A DNA stretch of 64,000 nt from CAZUAQ01 sp964618455 (GTDB taxonomy: Bacteria > Planctomycetota > Phycisphaerae > UBA1845 > PWPN01), in NCBI GenBank assembly GCA_964618455.1, contig CAZUAQ010000027.1:1-64000 (forward strand), written 5' to 3'. The position numbers and the translations under genes are program-made. The first letter of the stretch is position 1, and each line of letters starts with the position of its first letter. The notes below the pieces were generated by a model that made no database searches, was not told the origin of the DNA, and saw nothing but the letters and a program-made list of their open reading frames with translations. Positions 17,960 through 25,853 of the stretch are shown piece by piece.

Positions 17960-18217
17960 ATGAAACGGTTGCAGGGTCTGAAGAAAATCATGGCCGTCTG
18001 TGTGATGGGGGGCTGCCTCTACGGGCCGGGCTGTGTCCAGGTCTTTCAGGAGTCCGTGGTGGATGGCTTCGTGAATTACTTCCGACGTGGCGGGGTCGTG
18101 AATTCCCTCGACACGGCATTGCTCAGCGACTTCATTCTCAACGCATTCACCGGTGGCTTTACCGGCGATACCGGTGGGGGCAGCGGGGGCGGGGGCGGCG
18201 AGAACAACAGCAGTTGA
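17960..18217 (+). CDS. Small glycine-rich lipoprotein (85 aa)
   Basis: An 85-residue protein with a basic N-terminus and a hydrophobic stretch containing MGGC and GPGC, either of which could be the lipidated Cys. A short region with SLDTALLSDFILNAF follows, then a Gly/Ser-rich tail (GGGSGGGGG) ending NNSS. I recognise no domain. The pattern fits the small planctomycete lipoproteins with VVDGxxxyF-like middle segments, whose role is unknown. AGGAG lies about 10 bases before the ATG. A GC-rich hairpin follows the gene. Confidence 0.65.
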   Translation: MKRLQGLKKIMAVCVMGGCLYGPGCVQVFQESVVDGFVNYFRRGGVVNSLDTALLSDFILNAFTGGFTGDTGGGSGGGGGENNSS

Positions 18218-18257
18218 GTCGGGATCCATTCTTCATTCCTCCGGGGGGAGCACCTCC

Positions 18258-18283
18258 AGGCCCGGGCGGGCCTTCTTGTCGCT
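18258..18283 (+). terminator. Short GC-rich terminator candidate
   Basis: AGGCCC (18258-18263) pairs with GGGCCT (18268-18273) over a 4-base loop, followed by the T-rich TCTTGTCGCTT. It would end the small lipoprotein transcript. It overlaps the -35 of the tpx promoter candidate. Confidence 0.4.
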
Positions 18284-18304
18284 TCAGGGGCCGGGGCCTA
18301 TAGT
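18276..18304 (+). promoter_or_regulatory. Sigma-70-type promoter for tpx
   Basis: TTGTCG (18276-18281) and TATAGT (18299-18304) are separated by exactly 17 bases. The tpx ATG lies about 100 bases further on, behind GGAGGAGG. Confidence 0.5.
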
Positions 18305-18414
18305 TGGCAGTTGGCTCCCGGGCCGTGATGCCCGGACGTAGCCTTCCTTCCGGCCGGATCGTGCCGGAGGGCGATGAACACAACAACCTACAAACTGGAG
18401 GAGGCGCATCCACC

Positions 18415-18924
18415 ATGGCGCGACAGGTAACCCTCAAAGGCAATGCAATTGAACTGGAAGGTCCCGAGCTGAAGGCAGGGGATCCGGCCCCCAACGTCAC
18501 GCTTAAGAAATCCCTTGCCGACACCGTCGATATTGCGGGCACGCACGGCAAGGTCCGGCTGATCAGCGTCGTCCCCTCGCTCGACACGCCCGTGTGTGCC
18601 GATCAGACCAAGCGCTTCAACGATGAAGCGAACAAGCTGCCGGACGTGCAGTTCATCACCGTGAGTGTCGACCTTCCCCCGGCGCAGGCGCGATTCTGCG
18701 GTGACGCGGGCATCGATACCGAGAAGCTTCTCGTGCTCAGCGATCATTACGACACGGCGTTCGGCAAAGCGTTCGGCACCCTCATACCGAAGCTGCGGAT
18801 CAACGCCCGGGCGCTGTTCGTGCTCGACAAGGAAGGCACTCTCAAGCATGTCGAGTATGTCGACGAAGTGACCAACCATCCGAATTACGATGCGGCGCTG
18901 GAAGCCTTGAAGTCGGCAGGCTGA
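18415..18924 (+). CDS. tpx: Thiol peroxidase Tpx
   Basis: A 169-residue atypical 2-Cys peroxiredoxin that reduces hydrogen and alkyl peroxides using thioredoxin. The peroxidatic Cys61 is in SLDTPVC and the resolving Cys95 is in ARFCGDAG, the same numbering as in E. coli Tpx. The N-terminal VTLKGNAIELEG hairpin and full length also match. ATG 18415 is chosen because GGAGGAGG lies about 10 bases upstream and the protein then has standard length; the frame is open further back without homology. The gene is single, with its own promoter and a shared terminator. Confidence 0.95.
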   Translation: MARQVTLKGNAIELEGPELKAGDPAPNVTLKKSLADTVDIAGTHGKVRLISVVPSLDTPVCADQTKRFNDEANKLPDVQFITVSVDLPPAQARFCGDAGIDTEKLLVLSDHYDTAFGKAFGTLIPKLRINARALFVLDKEGTLKHVEYVDEVTNHPNYDAALEALKSAG

Positions 18925-18978
18925 ACAACGGGACTGTGGCCCATCGGCTGCGAACACGCACGTCTGACCATAAGAAAA

Positions 18979-19014
18979 GGGCCGGCCCCGAGGTGGGGTC
19001 GGCCCGAATTGTTT
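18979..19014. terminator. Bidirectional terminator between tpx and rng
   Basis: An 11-bp stem, GGGCCGGCCCC (18979-18989) with GGGGTCGGCCC (18995-19005), contains one G-T wobble and has a 5-base loop. On the plus strand AATTGTTT follows; on the minus strand the trailing bases are TTTTCTTA. It serves both converging genes. Confidence 0.75.
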
Positions 19015-19048
19015 GTGAGCTTCACGCTTGCCTGCGCGCGATTCGCGA

Positions 19049-21154
19049 TCAGTCGTACAGCGACTCCGGCGCTTCGCGCTCGGGAGGTCGGTTCCGGGAA
19101 TCGTGCGGCGCCGATCGCTGGCGGTGGTGGGCCGGGGACTTTTCCTCCTCCGGCTCAGGAAGGACCTGCACGGTGCTGCCTCGATGGTCGAAGCATTCCA
19201 TGTGGTACCGCCCCTCGGGGATGCGGGGCTCGGGCAGGATCACGATCTGGCGCTCGGACTTCTCTTCCAGGGCATGAATCGCGCCGCGCTTCTCGTTCAG
19301 CAGGATCCCCGCCACGCCGGTCGGTACGCGGATCTCCACCTTGGCGACCTGGTCGTGATAGACCGCCAGGCGGAGCACACGCATCAGGTCCAGGGAGATG
19401 GACTCGGTGTTCTTCACCAGGCCGCTCCCCCGGCACTGCGGGCAGTCGTGATAGATGCTTCGCTTGATCGATGGCCGCATCCGTTGCCGTGTGATCTCGA
19501 TGATGCCGAACTGGCTCGTGCGCAGGCACTTGGCCCGTTCCTTGTGCTTCTTCAGCGCTTCCCGCAGGGCCTTCTCCATCTCGCGCCGGTGCTTATCCAT
19601 CCGCATGTCAATGAAGTCGCAGATGATCAGGCCACCGAGATCGCGCAAACGCAGCTGCCGGGCGATTTCCTCCGCCGCTTCCAGGTTGATCTTGAACGCG
19701 GACTCTTCCGCATCGTCGATCTCGCGGAACCGGCTGCTGTTCACGTCGATCGTCACGCACGCTTCGGTGGAGTCGATGACCAGCGATCCGCCGGAAGGCA
19801 GTGGAACGTGACGATCGTAGATGCGTTCGATCTCCCGTTCGACGCCATACTTGAAGAAGAGCGGCTCGTTCCCGGTATAGACCTCCACGGGCATCGTGCT
19901 GCGCGGCATGGCCAGGGAGAGAAAATCCTGCACCTTTTCTCCCGTCTCCGGGTCGTCCACGATGATCTTGTCGAAGTCGGACGTGTACACGTCCCGGATG
20001 GTCCGGATCACCAGGTCCGACTCCTGATAAAGCTCGCAGGGGGCGCGCTCGTTGCGGATCCGCTTGGCAACGACCTTCCAGAGCCGCATGAGGTACTGGT
20101 GATCGCGCTGGAGTTCCCGCTTGGTCTGGTCCACGCCGGCCGTGCGGAGGATGAACCCCATGTCTCGCGGCAGATCCAGTTCCTCGAGGATTTTGCGCAT
20201 CTTGCGGCGGACGTCTTCATCCTCAATCTTGCGCGAGACCCCAAGGCGGTTCATTCCCGGCATCATGACCAGGTAGCGCCCGGGGATGGAGATGTACGTC
20301 GTCATGGTCGGCCCCTTGGTGCCGATCCCTTCCTTGATGATCTGGACGATGATCTCCTGCCCGCGCCTCAGGCACTTCTGGATGGGGGGGCGGTCTCGCC
20401 GCGGGGTCTTGCGTCCGACATCCTCCGCCTTGCCGGAGCCGTCCGGGAAGTACTGCGGCTGGAGATCGGAGATGTGCAGAAAACCGTTCTTGGCCAGGCC
20501 GAAGTCGATGAAGGCCGCCTGAATGCTGGGCTCGACATTGGTGATCCGCCCCTTGTAGATGTTGCCCACGTGCGATTCCGCGCTGGAACGCTCCATGAAC
20601 AACTCTTCGAGGCGTCCCTTGTGCACCACGGCGATGCGGCACTCTTCTTCCTCGGTGACGTTGATGAGCATCTTCCTGGGTTCGTCGGAAGTCTTCGAAG
20701 CCGAGGATGCCGACCCGCCGGCCGACGTCGACGGCGCGGAGGATCCGCTACGCCGGCGCGTTCGGCGACGCGACGCTGGAGCCTTGCTGTTTTTCTCGGA
20801 TTCTTCGTTCTTGGAGGAAGAGGCCGGGCCCCGCTCGTTCCGATTCTCCGCCGATGAACGCTCCTGGCTCGTGCCGGTCTCGGATGGTCCGTTGGACGCA
20901 TCGGAGTCCGCGCGTTTCGAGCGTCCTCGTCTTCGGCGGCCGCGACTGCGTCGCCCCTCCTCGCTGGAATTCTTGTCGGATTCGGAACTCTCGCCGTTGC
21001 TTGTTTTCCGATCGGTCTTCGTTTCCCCGGGGGCGGATACCGACTCGGTCGGCGTCTCCGATCCCTTGGTGTCGGAGTCCGAGTTAAGTTTGGCGGTCTT
21101 TCGGCGGCGTCGCGTACGACGCTTCGGGGCCTGAGTCTGTTCTGTGTCTGACAT
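19049..21154 (-). CDS. rng: Ribonuclease E/G family endoribonuclease
   Basis: A 701-residue endoribonuclease for rRNA maturation and mRNA decay. Residues 1-165 are low-complexity, alternating basic and Ser/Glu-rich, and probably disordered. The catalytic core follows: an S1 domain (about 190-280, with VGNIYKGRITNV and KNGFLHISDLQ), an RNase H-like region, then catalytic Asp residues in TIDVNSSRF and LIICDFIDM. A zinc-link CPQC lies in CPQCRGSGLV near residue 600. The disordered extension is N-terminal, unlike E. coli RNase E, so I call it RNase G/E-type. AGGAGAG precedes the ATG. DUF2344 is encoded just upstream, a common pairing. Confidence 0.92.
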   Translation of the reverse strand: MSDTEQTQAPKRRTRRRRKTAKLNSDSDTKGSETPTESVSAPGETKTDRKTSNGESSESDKNSSEEGRRSRGRRRRGRSKRADSDASNGPSETGTSQERSSAENRNERGPASSSKNEESEKNSKAPASRRRTRRRSGSSAPSTSAGGSASSASKTSDEPRKMLINVTEEEECRIAVVHKGRLEELFMERSSAESHVGNIYKGRITNVEPSIQAAFIDFGLAKNGFLHISDLQPQYFPDGSGKAEDVGRKTPRRDRPPIQKCLRRGQEIIVQIIKEGIGTKGPTMTTYISIPGRYLVMMPGMNRLGVSRKIEDEDVRRKMRKILEELDLPRDMGFILRTAGVDQTKRELQRDHQYLMRLWKVVAKRIRNERAPCELYQESDLVIRTIRDVYTSDFDKIIVDDPETGEKVQDFLSLAMPRSTMPVEVYTGNEPLFFKYGVEREIERIYDRHVPLPSGGSLVIDSTEACVTIDVNSSRFREIDDAEESAFKINLEAAEEIARQLRLRDLGGLIICDFIDMRMDKHRREMEKALREALKKHKERAKCLRTSQFGIIEITRQRMRPSIKRSIYHDCPQCRGSGLVKNTESISLDLMRVLRLAVYHDQVAKVEIRVPTGVAGILLNEKRGAIHALEEKSERQIVILPEPRIPEGRYHMECFDHRGSTVQVLPEPEEEKSPAHHRQRSAPHDSRNRPPEREAPESLYD

Positions 21155-21238
21155 GGGAATGGGCTCTCCTGACGTCCTTGTCAGTTCGAGCTGCAGCTCT
21201 CGGTTCGCTATCGCACGGTGGGAGCATCCATTCGCGCC

Positions 21239-21949
21239 TCACTCCTTGAGTTCGCGATCGGACGACCATCGCACCTCCCGACGCACCACGAGATGATTCA
21301 TCGTGGCGGCATCCAGGCCGAGCGCCTCGAGCCACTCGGAGATCCGGAGAGTACCCGTCGGTGAGAGGTGTTGCGTCCATGCCAAGCTATTCTCGGTGAC
21401 ACGCGCGTCGACCATGCAGGCCTTGACGTCGATGATCTTCTTCTTCCGACCGTCGAGGTCACGCTCGATCGTCCAGTCGTCGGGGCTGCATAATCGATTC
21501 AGTCGTTCCCGGACGATATCTGCCTGGTCCTCATCCAGCGGGACGGTGTAGGTGGCCGTCTCCGGTTGAATCGCGCGCTTCTCACGTACGCTCCAGGCAT
21601 CGATCAAGCTCAATCCATCCGGCATCTCTCGAGCCAGACGGTCTCGCACGTCGTCGGGATCCATGGTCTCCTGCAGGTCGATCACGAGCAGGTCGGCATC
21701 GCTGGCCATCCCCACGGAGCGGGGCAACGGCAGGGACATCCGCAAGTGCGGGTTGAATCCCTCGCTGTATTTCAGCGGAAGCCGGCTTCGGGCCAGGGCC
21801 CGCGCGAACAGGCGCATCGTGTCATGATGCGAGATAAATCGCAGGTCGCCTCGAATCGCAAAGCGAATGGCTACCTTCGGCTGCAACTCGTTCTGAGTTC
21901 CTTTCGTTTCAAGTTCGTCGATTTCGGTGTACTCGGTCTCGCAACGCAC
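21239..21949 (-). CDS. TIGR03936/DUF2344 family protein
   Basis: A 236-residue protein with the DUF2344 hallmark FAIRGDLRFISHHDTMRLFARAL followed by LPLKYSEGFNPHLRMS. This family usually accompanies, or is fused to, a radical SAM protein of the TIGR03960 type and often lies beside rng; its biochemical role is not established. Here it sits 84 bases upstream of rng in the same direction, but no radical SAM gene is present between it and ptsI. The start is GTG 21949 with no clear ribosome site; no other Met occurs before the conserved domain. Confidence 0.8.
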   Translation of the reverse strand: MRCETEYTEIDELETKGTQNELQPKVAIRFAIRGDLRFISHHDTMRLFARALARSRLPLKYSEGFNPHLRMSLPLPRSVGMASDADLLVIDLQETMDPDDVRDRLAREMPDGLSLIDAWSVREKRAIQPETATYTVPLDEDQADIVRERLNRLCSPDDWTIERDLDGRKKKIIDVKACMVDARVTENSLAWTQHLSPTGTLRISEWLEALGLDAATMNHLVVRREVRWSSDRELKE

Positions 21950-21967
21950 GGACCGACTTCGATTCGG

Positions 21968-21993
21968 GGTGATCTTCGCTCGCGATGATCACC
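21968..21993. repeat. 7-bp inverted repeat upstream of DUF2344 and rng
   Basis: GGTGATC (21968-21974) pairs exactly with GATCACC (21987-21993); the loop contains TCGC/GCGA, which can extend pairing. It lies 19 bases upstream of the GTG start and could be an operator or leader hairpin. There is no T tract. Confidence 0.35.
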
Positions 21994-22074
21994 GTGTTTC
22001 GTGATCCGGGGATCCTCGATCAGGGATCCGTCGGCTCCTCCGGGTTGCCGGTCGGGCTCTCGCGCCTCGACGTA

Positions 22075-23814
22075 TCAAAGCAACTCCGGGGAGATTTTTC
22101 GTGTTTCGTCGCGCAGGTAGTTGGTCACCTGCCGGTCCGTTTCGAATGTCATGGCCCGCTTGGCGACACGGGTCGCATGGGCCATCGTCGTCGATCGGAT
22201 GATTTTCTTCACTTCCGGAATGTCGCTCGGGGCCATGGAAAACTTGCGAAGCCCCATGCCCAGCAGCAACAGCGTATACATCGGTTCGCCGGCCATTTCG
22301 CCGCACAGGCTGCAATCCATATCGGACCGTGCCGCGTGGCGGAAGATGTCCCTCAGCATCATGAGCACTGAAGGGTGGGAGGCCGTGTACAACGCGGCGA
22401 CGCGCTCGTTTCCGCGGTCCACCGCCAGGGTGTACTGAATCAGGTCGTTCGTTCCGACGCTGATGAACTGGACTTCACGCATCAATTCGCGGATCTGTAG
22501 CGCCGCCGCCGGCGTTTCGATCATTATACCGATTGGGATGTCCCGGTTGAAGCGGACCCCAGCCTCCTCGAGGTCCTCCATGGCGTCCCCCAGGGCCATT
22601 TTCGCCTGGCGAAGCTCCATCAGCCCCGAAATCAGTGGAAACATGATCCGCGCTTCCCCCTCGACCGATGCCCGGAGAATCGCTCGGAGCTGGATTTTGA
22701 ACGGCTCGAGGTTCTGCAGGCAGTACCGGATCGAGCGCAATCCGAGAAACGGGTTTCGCTCCGGCTCCCGCGCTTGGGACTGCGTATACTTGTCGGCCCC
22801 GAGGTCCAGCGTCCGAATGGTGACCGGCCGGGGGGCGACCGTCTGAAGCACGGATTTGTATGCCTCGTAGTGCTCTTCCTCGGAAGGCTCCATCTCGCTG
22901 CGCAGATAGAGAAATTCGGTGCGGTAAAGGCCGATGCCCGAAGCGCCCTTGTCCAGGGCCGTCTGGGCTTCGTAGGGAAACTCGATATTGCTGAGCAGTT
23001 CGACCTTCGCGCCGTCCTGGGTTTCGGCAGGTTTGTCGCGCAGCTCGATCAGTTCAGAGACGACTTCGCGGGCGCGAAGCTCCGCCGCACGATACTCGTC
23101 CAGGAGTTCATCGTCCGGATTGACGATGATCAAGCCCTTCGTGCCGTCCAGAATGATCGTGTCGTTCATGGAGACGGCGTTGGAAATGTCCTTGAGGCCC
23201 ATGACCGCCGGAATTCCCATCGAACGGACCACGATGGCGGTATGGCTGGTCAGGCCGCCGGCGTCCATGCCGACACCGACCACCTTCGTCTGAGCGAGGT
23301 TGGCCGATTGTGTCGGCGTCAGGTCATGAGCGATCAGGATCGATTCCGTCTCGAGATGGGCGAGGCTCTCTGCGCCCTCACCGCACAGATGGCGCAGCAG
23401 CCGCCGTTCAATGTCCTGGATATCCCGGATGCGCTCGCGAAGCACCGGGTCCTTCATGTTCATGAAGCGCTTCTCGTAACCCTGAAGCACTTCGCGCGCC
23501 GCGTAGGCGGCGGTGTAGTTCTTTTCCCGAATACGTTGAGCGATCTGCTGGCGGAGGCCCGGCTGCGAAAGCACACCCTGGTGAAAATCGAAGATGGCGG
23601 CGATGTCGCGGCCCAGTTGCTGGGCCATCGCATCCTGCAGGCCGAGGATTTCATCCAACGAGGACTGGAAGCCCTTTTCGAGGGTCTGAATCTCGCGTTC
23701 CAGGGCATCGGCGGAGACGGCGCGGCGCGGAATGCGGTACTCCTCGGAATCCAGCACCACTGCCTTGGCAATGGCGATGCCTGGAGAGACTGCGATTCCT
23801 TTCTTGATTTCCAT
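22075..23814 (-). CDS. ptsI: PTS enzyme I (phosphoenolpyruvate-protein phosphotransferase)
   Basis: A 579-residue first component of the phosphotransferase system. It takes phosphate from phosphoenolpyruvate onto a histidine and passes it to HPr. The phospho-His is His191 in GGLTSHTAIVVRS. The C-terminal TIM-barrel half has RTEFLYLRSE, RTLDLGADK, GTNDLIQYTLAVDR and the catalytic Cys in CSLCGEMAG. All key residues are present, and length is normal. It is the last gene of hpf-ptsN-ptsH-ptsI, 44 bases after ptsH. No EIIB or EIIC is encoded nearby. Confidence 0.95.
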   Translation of the reverse strand: MEIKKGIAVSPGIAIAKAVVLDSEEYRIPRRAVSADALEREIQTLEKGFQSSLDEILGLQDAMAQQLGRDIAAIFDFHQGVLSQPGLRQQIAQRIREKNYTAAYAAREVLQGYEKRFMNMKDPVLRERIRDIQDIERRLLRHLCGEGAESLAHLETESILIAHDLTPTQSANLAQTKVVGVGMDAGGLTSHTAIVVRSMGIPAVMGLKDISNAVSMNDTIILDGTKGLIIVNPDDELLDEYRAAELRAREVVSELIELRDKPAETQDGAKVELLSNIEFPYEAQTALDKGASGIGLYRTEFLYLRSEMEPSEEEHYEAYKSVLQTVAPRPVTIRTLDLGADKYTQSQAREPERNPFLGLRSIRYCLQNLEPFKIQLRAILRASVEGEARIMFPLISGLMELRQAKMALGDAMEDLEEAGVRFNRDIPIGIMIETPAAALQIRELMREVQFISVGTNDLIQYTLAVDRGNERVAALYTASHPSVLMMLRDIFRHAARSDMDCSLCGEMAGEPMYTLLLLGMGLRKFSMAPSDIPEVKKIIRSTTMAHATRVAKRAMTFETDRQVTNYLRDETRKISPELL

Positions 23815-23858
23815 TCGTCCGTTGCTTCTCGATGTTGGCGCTCAGTCGCGTCGTCAGG

Positions 23859-24143
23859 CTAGCTTTCGCCGAATCCGTTCTTGATCAGGGCCGAGAGGGC
23901 TTCGAGGGCCTCGGAGGAGTCGGGCCCGTCGGCCACAATCTCCAGTTGCGTACCCTGCGTGGCTTCCAGAAGGATCATTTCCATGGGGTTCTTGCCGTCG
24001 ACCTGGAAGTCACCCTTGCGTACATGAATCATCGAACTGAAACGGCTGGCGGTGTCCACGAAGCGCATGACGGGACGCATATGGAGTCCCTGCGGGTTTT
24101 CAACCGTTACCTTTTGCGCTTCAACCGCCAACTCGGTACTCAT
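23859..24143 (-). CDS. ptsH: HPr-type phosphocarrier protein
   Basis: A 94-residue carrier that accepts phosphate from enzyme I. The phospho-His is His21 in NPQGLHMRP. With the six-residue offset, the regulatory Ser46 of Firmicutes HPr corresponds to residue 52, which is Asn here (DGKNPMEMILLEA), so the HPr kinase site is absent. The rest of the fold is normal. It lies 44 bases upstream of ptsI and downstream of ptsN. The missing Ser and the lack of a permease point to a regulatory role. Confidence 0.93.
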   Translation of the reverse strand: MSTELAVEAQKVTVENPQGLHMRPVMRFVDTASRFSSMIHVRKGDFQVDGKNPMEMILLEATQGTQLEIVADGPDSSEALEALSALIKNGFGES

Positions 24144-24256
24144 TCCTGCAGATCACATGAAACGACACACCAGACTGCGGGATCCGGAATAGCATTCGCT
24201 TCAGAGAATGCCCTCCTCCCGAGGGAAGACCCGCTGCCGCAGTTCGCTTTCCGAGC

Positions 24257-24730
24257 CTACCCGTTCGGAAGTTCGTCCGCTTCCTCGACCAGGTCCTGGA
24301 TCTCCTCGCGCGATGTGGCCTGGCGAAGGAATCGCCGAAAGTTGTCGCGCTGAAGGTGGCGGAAGATGTTTTCCATCGAGGCCAGATGCTGATCGGGGTT
24401 GTCCGTGGGGCTCAAGAGAAGGACGACGATATAGACGGGGGCACGATCCAGGGCGGCGAAATCCACGCCCTTGCTCGATCGCGCGATAGTGGCGACGATT
24501 CGTTTCACGTCCGCGTGTTTGGCGTGGGGCACGGCCACGCCCTTGCCGAAGCCTGTGCTTCCCTGGTTCTCGCGCTGGATGACCGCGTTGGCGATCTTGG
24601 AAGCCGCCTTCTCGTCCATTTCCAGAGATGCCGCCAGGGCATCCACCATCTCGCGGATCACGCCGTTGCGATCCGTCGAATCCAACTCCGGGATGATGGC
24701 ATCAGCCACGACAAAATCTGAAAGCTTCAT
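24257..24730 (-). CDS. ptsN: PTS EIIA protein of the fructose/nitrogen type (PtsN-like)
   Basis: A 157-residue EIIA domain (PTS_EIIA_2). The phospho-His is His69 in GVAVPHAKH. Upstream is NQGSTGFGKG, the usual run before the active site. There is no EIIB/EIIC fusion, so it is a free-standing EIIA, as in the nitrogen PTS, where it regulates rather than transports. I chose ATG 24730 (MKLSDF) because AAGGA lies about 9 bases upstream and the family begins there. An in-frame GTG at 24784 overlaps the hpf stop codon and is less likely. Confidence 0.9.
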   Translation of the reverse strand: MKLSDFVVADAIIPELDSTDRNGVIREMVDALAASLEMDEKAASKIANAVIQRENQGSTGFGKGVAVPHAKHADVKRIVATIARSSKGVDFAALDRAPVYIVVLLLSPTDNPDQHLASMENIFRHLQRDNFRRFLRQATSREEIQDLVEEADELPNG

Positions 24731-24780
24731 GGGATTGTCCTTCACCACGGGAACTTGGGGTGCCCGCATCACGAATTGTC

Positions 24781-25119
24781 TCACGGGGCGATCGTCTTAT
24801 CCGGACCGGAACTCTGCTGGCCGGGATGCTTGCGATTGCGGAGTTTCTCTTTGTGTTTGGTCAGTTGACGCCCCATCTTGTCGCAGACGAGGTCGATGGC
24901 TTCGTAAAAGTCGCCCTTGGCCTCCTTGGCGACGAAGGTGTCCTTATGATCCGAGCGGACCACCAGTTCGACACAGTGCTGCATCGCTTCCTGCTCGAAT
25001 ATCACCTCGATCGACTCGATCCGATCAAAAAACCGGGGCAACTTTCCGGCCTTGTCTTCCGCATACCGACGCATCGAGTCCGACACGTCCACATGACGAC
25101 CCGTTACAGAAAGCTGCAC
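24781..25119 (-). CDS. hpf: Ribosome hibernation promoting factor (HPF/RaiA)
   Basis: A 112-residue protein of the short HPF type, which binds the 30S subunit in resting cells and blocks or dimerises ribosomes. It has the S30AE fold: QLSVTGRHVDVSDSMRRY, then KLPRFFDRIESIEVIFE and a basic C-terminal helix (KMGRQLTKHKEKLRNRK). There is no long C-terminal dimerisation domain. Start: GTG 25119, with a strong AAAGGAGG exactly 7 bases upstream. The TTG at 25125 would overlap that site. It is the first gene of hpf-ptsN-ptsH-ptsI, matching the hpf-ptsN order of enterobacteria. Confidence 0.92.
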   Translation of the reverse strand: MQLSVTGRHVDVSDSMRRYAEDKAGKLPRFFDRIESIEVIFEQEAMQHCVELVVRSDHKDTFVAKEAKGDFYEAIDLVCDKMGRQLTKHKEKLRNRKHPGQQSSGPDKTIAP

Positions 25120-25126
25120 GGGCAAA

Positions 25127-25134
25127 CCTCCTTT
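25127..25134 (-). promoter_or_regulatory. Shine-Dalgarno site setting the hpf GTG start
   Basis: AAAGGAGG on the minus strand, 7 bases before GTG 25119. It rules out TTG 25125, which would sit directly against it. Confidence 0.75.
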
Positions 25135-25331
25135 GCGATCAGTCGGGGATCAAGGCAGAGAACCCGTTTGCCAGGGCGATCCTCCCGGCCGTATCTCCAT
25201 CTCCGACCGGGCCGGCTGGCCTGTTCTCCTGTGCGACCCTTCTATCGGTTACCCGGATCGCCGACTGCATCAGATTACCCTTAATCTTGTTCGGATAAGA
25301 GATTACAATCCCTGCCCGAACCTCGACTCTG

Positions 25332-25360
25332 AATGTACGGCATGCGTTAAGATTCGTCAA
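25332..25360 (-). promoter_or_regulatory. Sigma-70-type promoter for the hpf-pts genes
   Basis: On the minus strand TTGACG (25360-25355) is 17 bases from TACATT (25337-25332). Transcription would start near 25325, giving an untranslated leader of about 205 bases before hpf. The same -10 variant occurs at the tRNA-Leu promoter. Confidence 0.55.
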
Positions 25361-25597
25361 TAGGATAGGAATGCGTGCGACCCGCGGGAGAGCCTCGACT
25401 GACCGCACAACCGGCCATTGATCCGGTCTCAGGGCGGACGTAAGGGTCCTCTGGAAGCGGGAGTGCCGGCCCAGCGGCTTTCCGCCAGATACTCATCGAG
25501 GTTCAGTCCCGTCTCGCAGAAGACGATGCATGAAGGTGAATGGCGGGGTATCCGGCGGCGGGGCGAGCCGTCTCCACGGCGATGAAACGGGCGGAAG

Positions 25598-25627
25598 TTG
25601 ACACCTCCCGGGACCCTGCTCTACATT
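25598..25627 (+). promoter_or_regulatory. Promoter for tRNA-Leu (CAG)
   Basis: A perfect -35 TTGACA (25598-25603), an 18-base spacer and TACATT (25622-25627). The expected start is near 25634, about 19 bases before the tRNA. Confidence 0.65.
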
Positions 25628-25652
25628 AGACGATTCTTCAGATACGCCCGAA

Positions 25653-25736
25653 GCGGATGTGGCGGAATTGGCAGACGCGCTGGCTTCAGGTGCCAGTTCC
25701 CGCAAGGGAGTGGAGGTTCGAATCCTCTCATCCGCA
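25653..25736 (+). tRNA. tRNA-Leu (CAG)
   Basis: An 84-nt class II tRNA. The acceptor is GCGGATG with CATCCGC. The D arm has GGCGGAATTGGCAGACGCGC. Anticodon stem CTGGC/GCCAG closes loop TTCAGGT, anticodon CAG (Leu). A long variable arm and T arm GGTTCGAATCC follow. Discriminator A; CCA is not encoded. Confidence 0.96.
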
Positions 25737-25786
25737 TACATGGTTAATGGCTAAAAGTCGTGTTTCCGAGCATGAAGATTCACATG

Positions 25787-25812
25787 AACCCGCCTGCGTG
25801 GCGGGTTTTTTT
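25787..25812 (+). terminator. Intrinsic terminator after tRNA-Leu (CAG)
   Basis: AACCCGCC (25787-25794) pairs with GGCGGGTT (25800-25807) over a 5-base loop, with a run of seven T in all covering the end of the stem and beyond. A textbook rho-independent terminator, 51 bases after the tRNA. Confidence 0.85.
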
Positions 25813-25853
25813 GTGCCCGCGTTGATACGCGCGATCAACTCGTTCGGAAGAGG

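Larger units (their letters stand above)
25126..25652. other. Intergenic region between hpf and tRNA-Leu
   Basis: 527 bases without a supported gene. It carries two divergent promoter candidates: one for hpf (25332-25360, minus) that leaves a leader of about 200 bases, and one for tRNA-Leu (25598-25627, plus). The strong hpf ribosome site is at 25127-25134. Confidence 0.6.

Noticed and set aside
19028..20857. A 609-codon plus-strand frame opposite rng
   Set aside because: It is antisense to the conserved RNase G/E core and rich in His/Leu/Arg/Asp, the usual composition of a reverse-strand shadow.
22774..23862. A 362-codon plus-strand frame opposite ptsI
   Set aside because: It is fully antisense to a conserved PTS enzyme I; no motif and no ribosome site.
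25338..25354. Second overlapping promoter read on the plus strand near 25290-25320 (TTGTTC with TACAAT)
   Set aside because: The spacing between the hexamers is only 11 bases, too short for a sigma-70 promoter.
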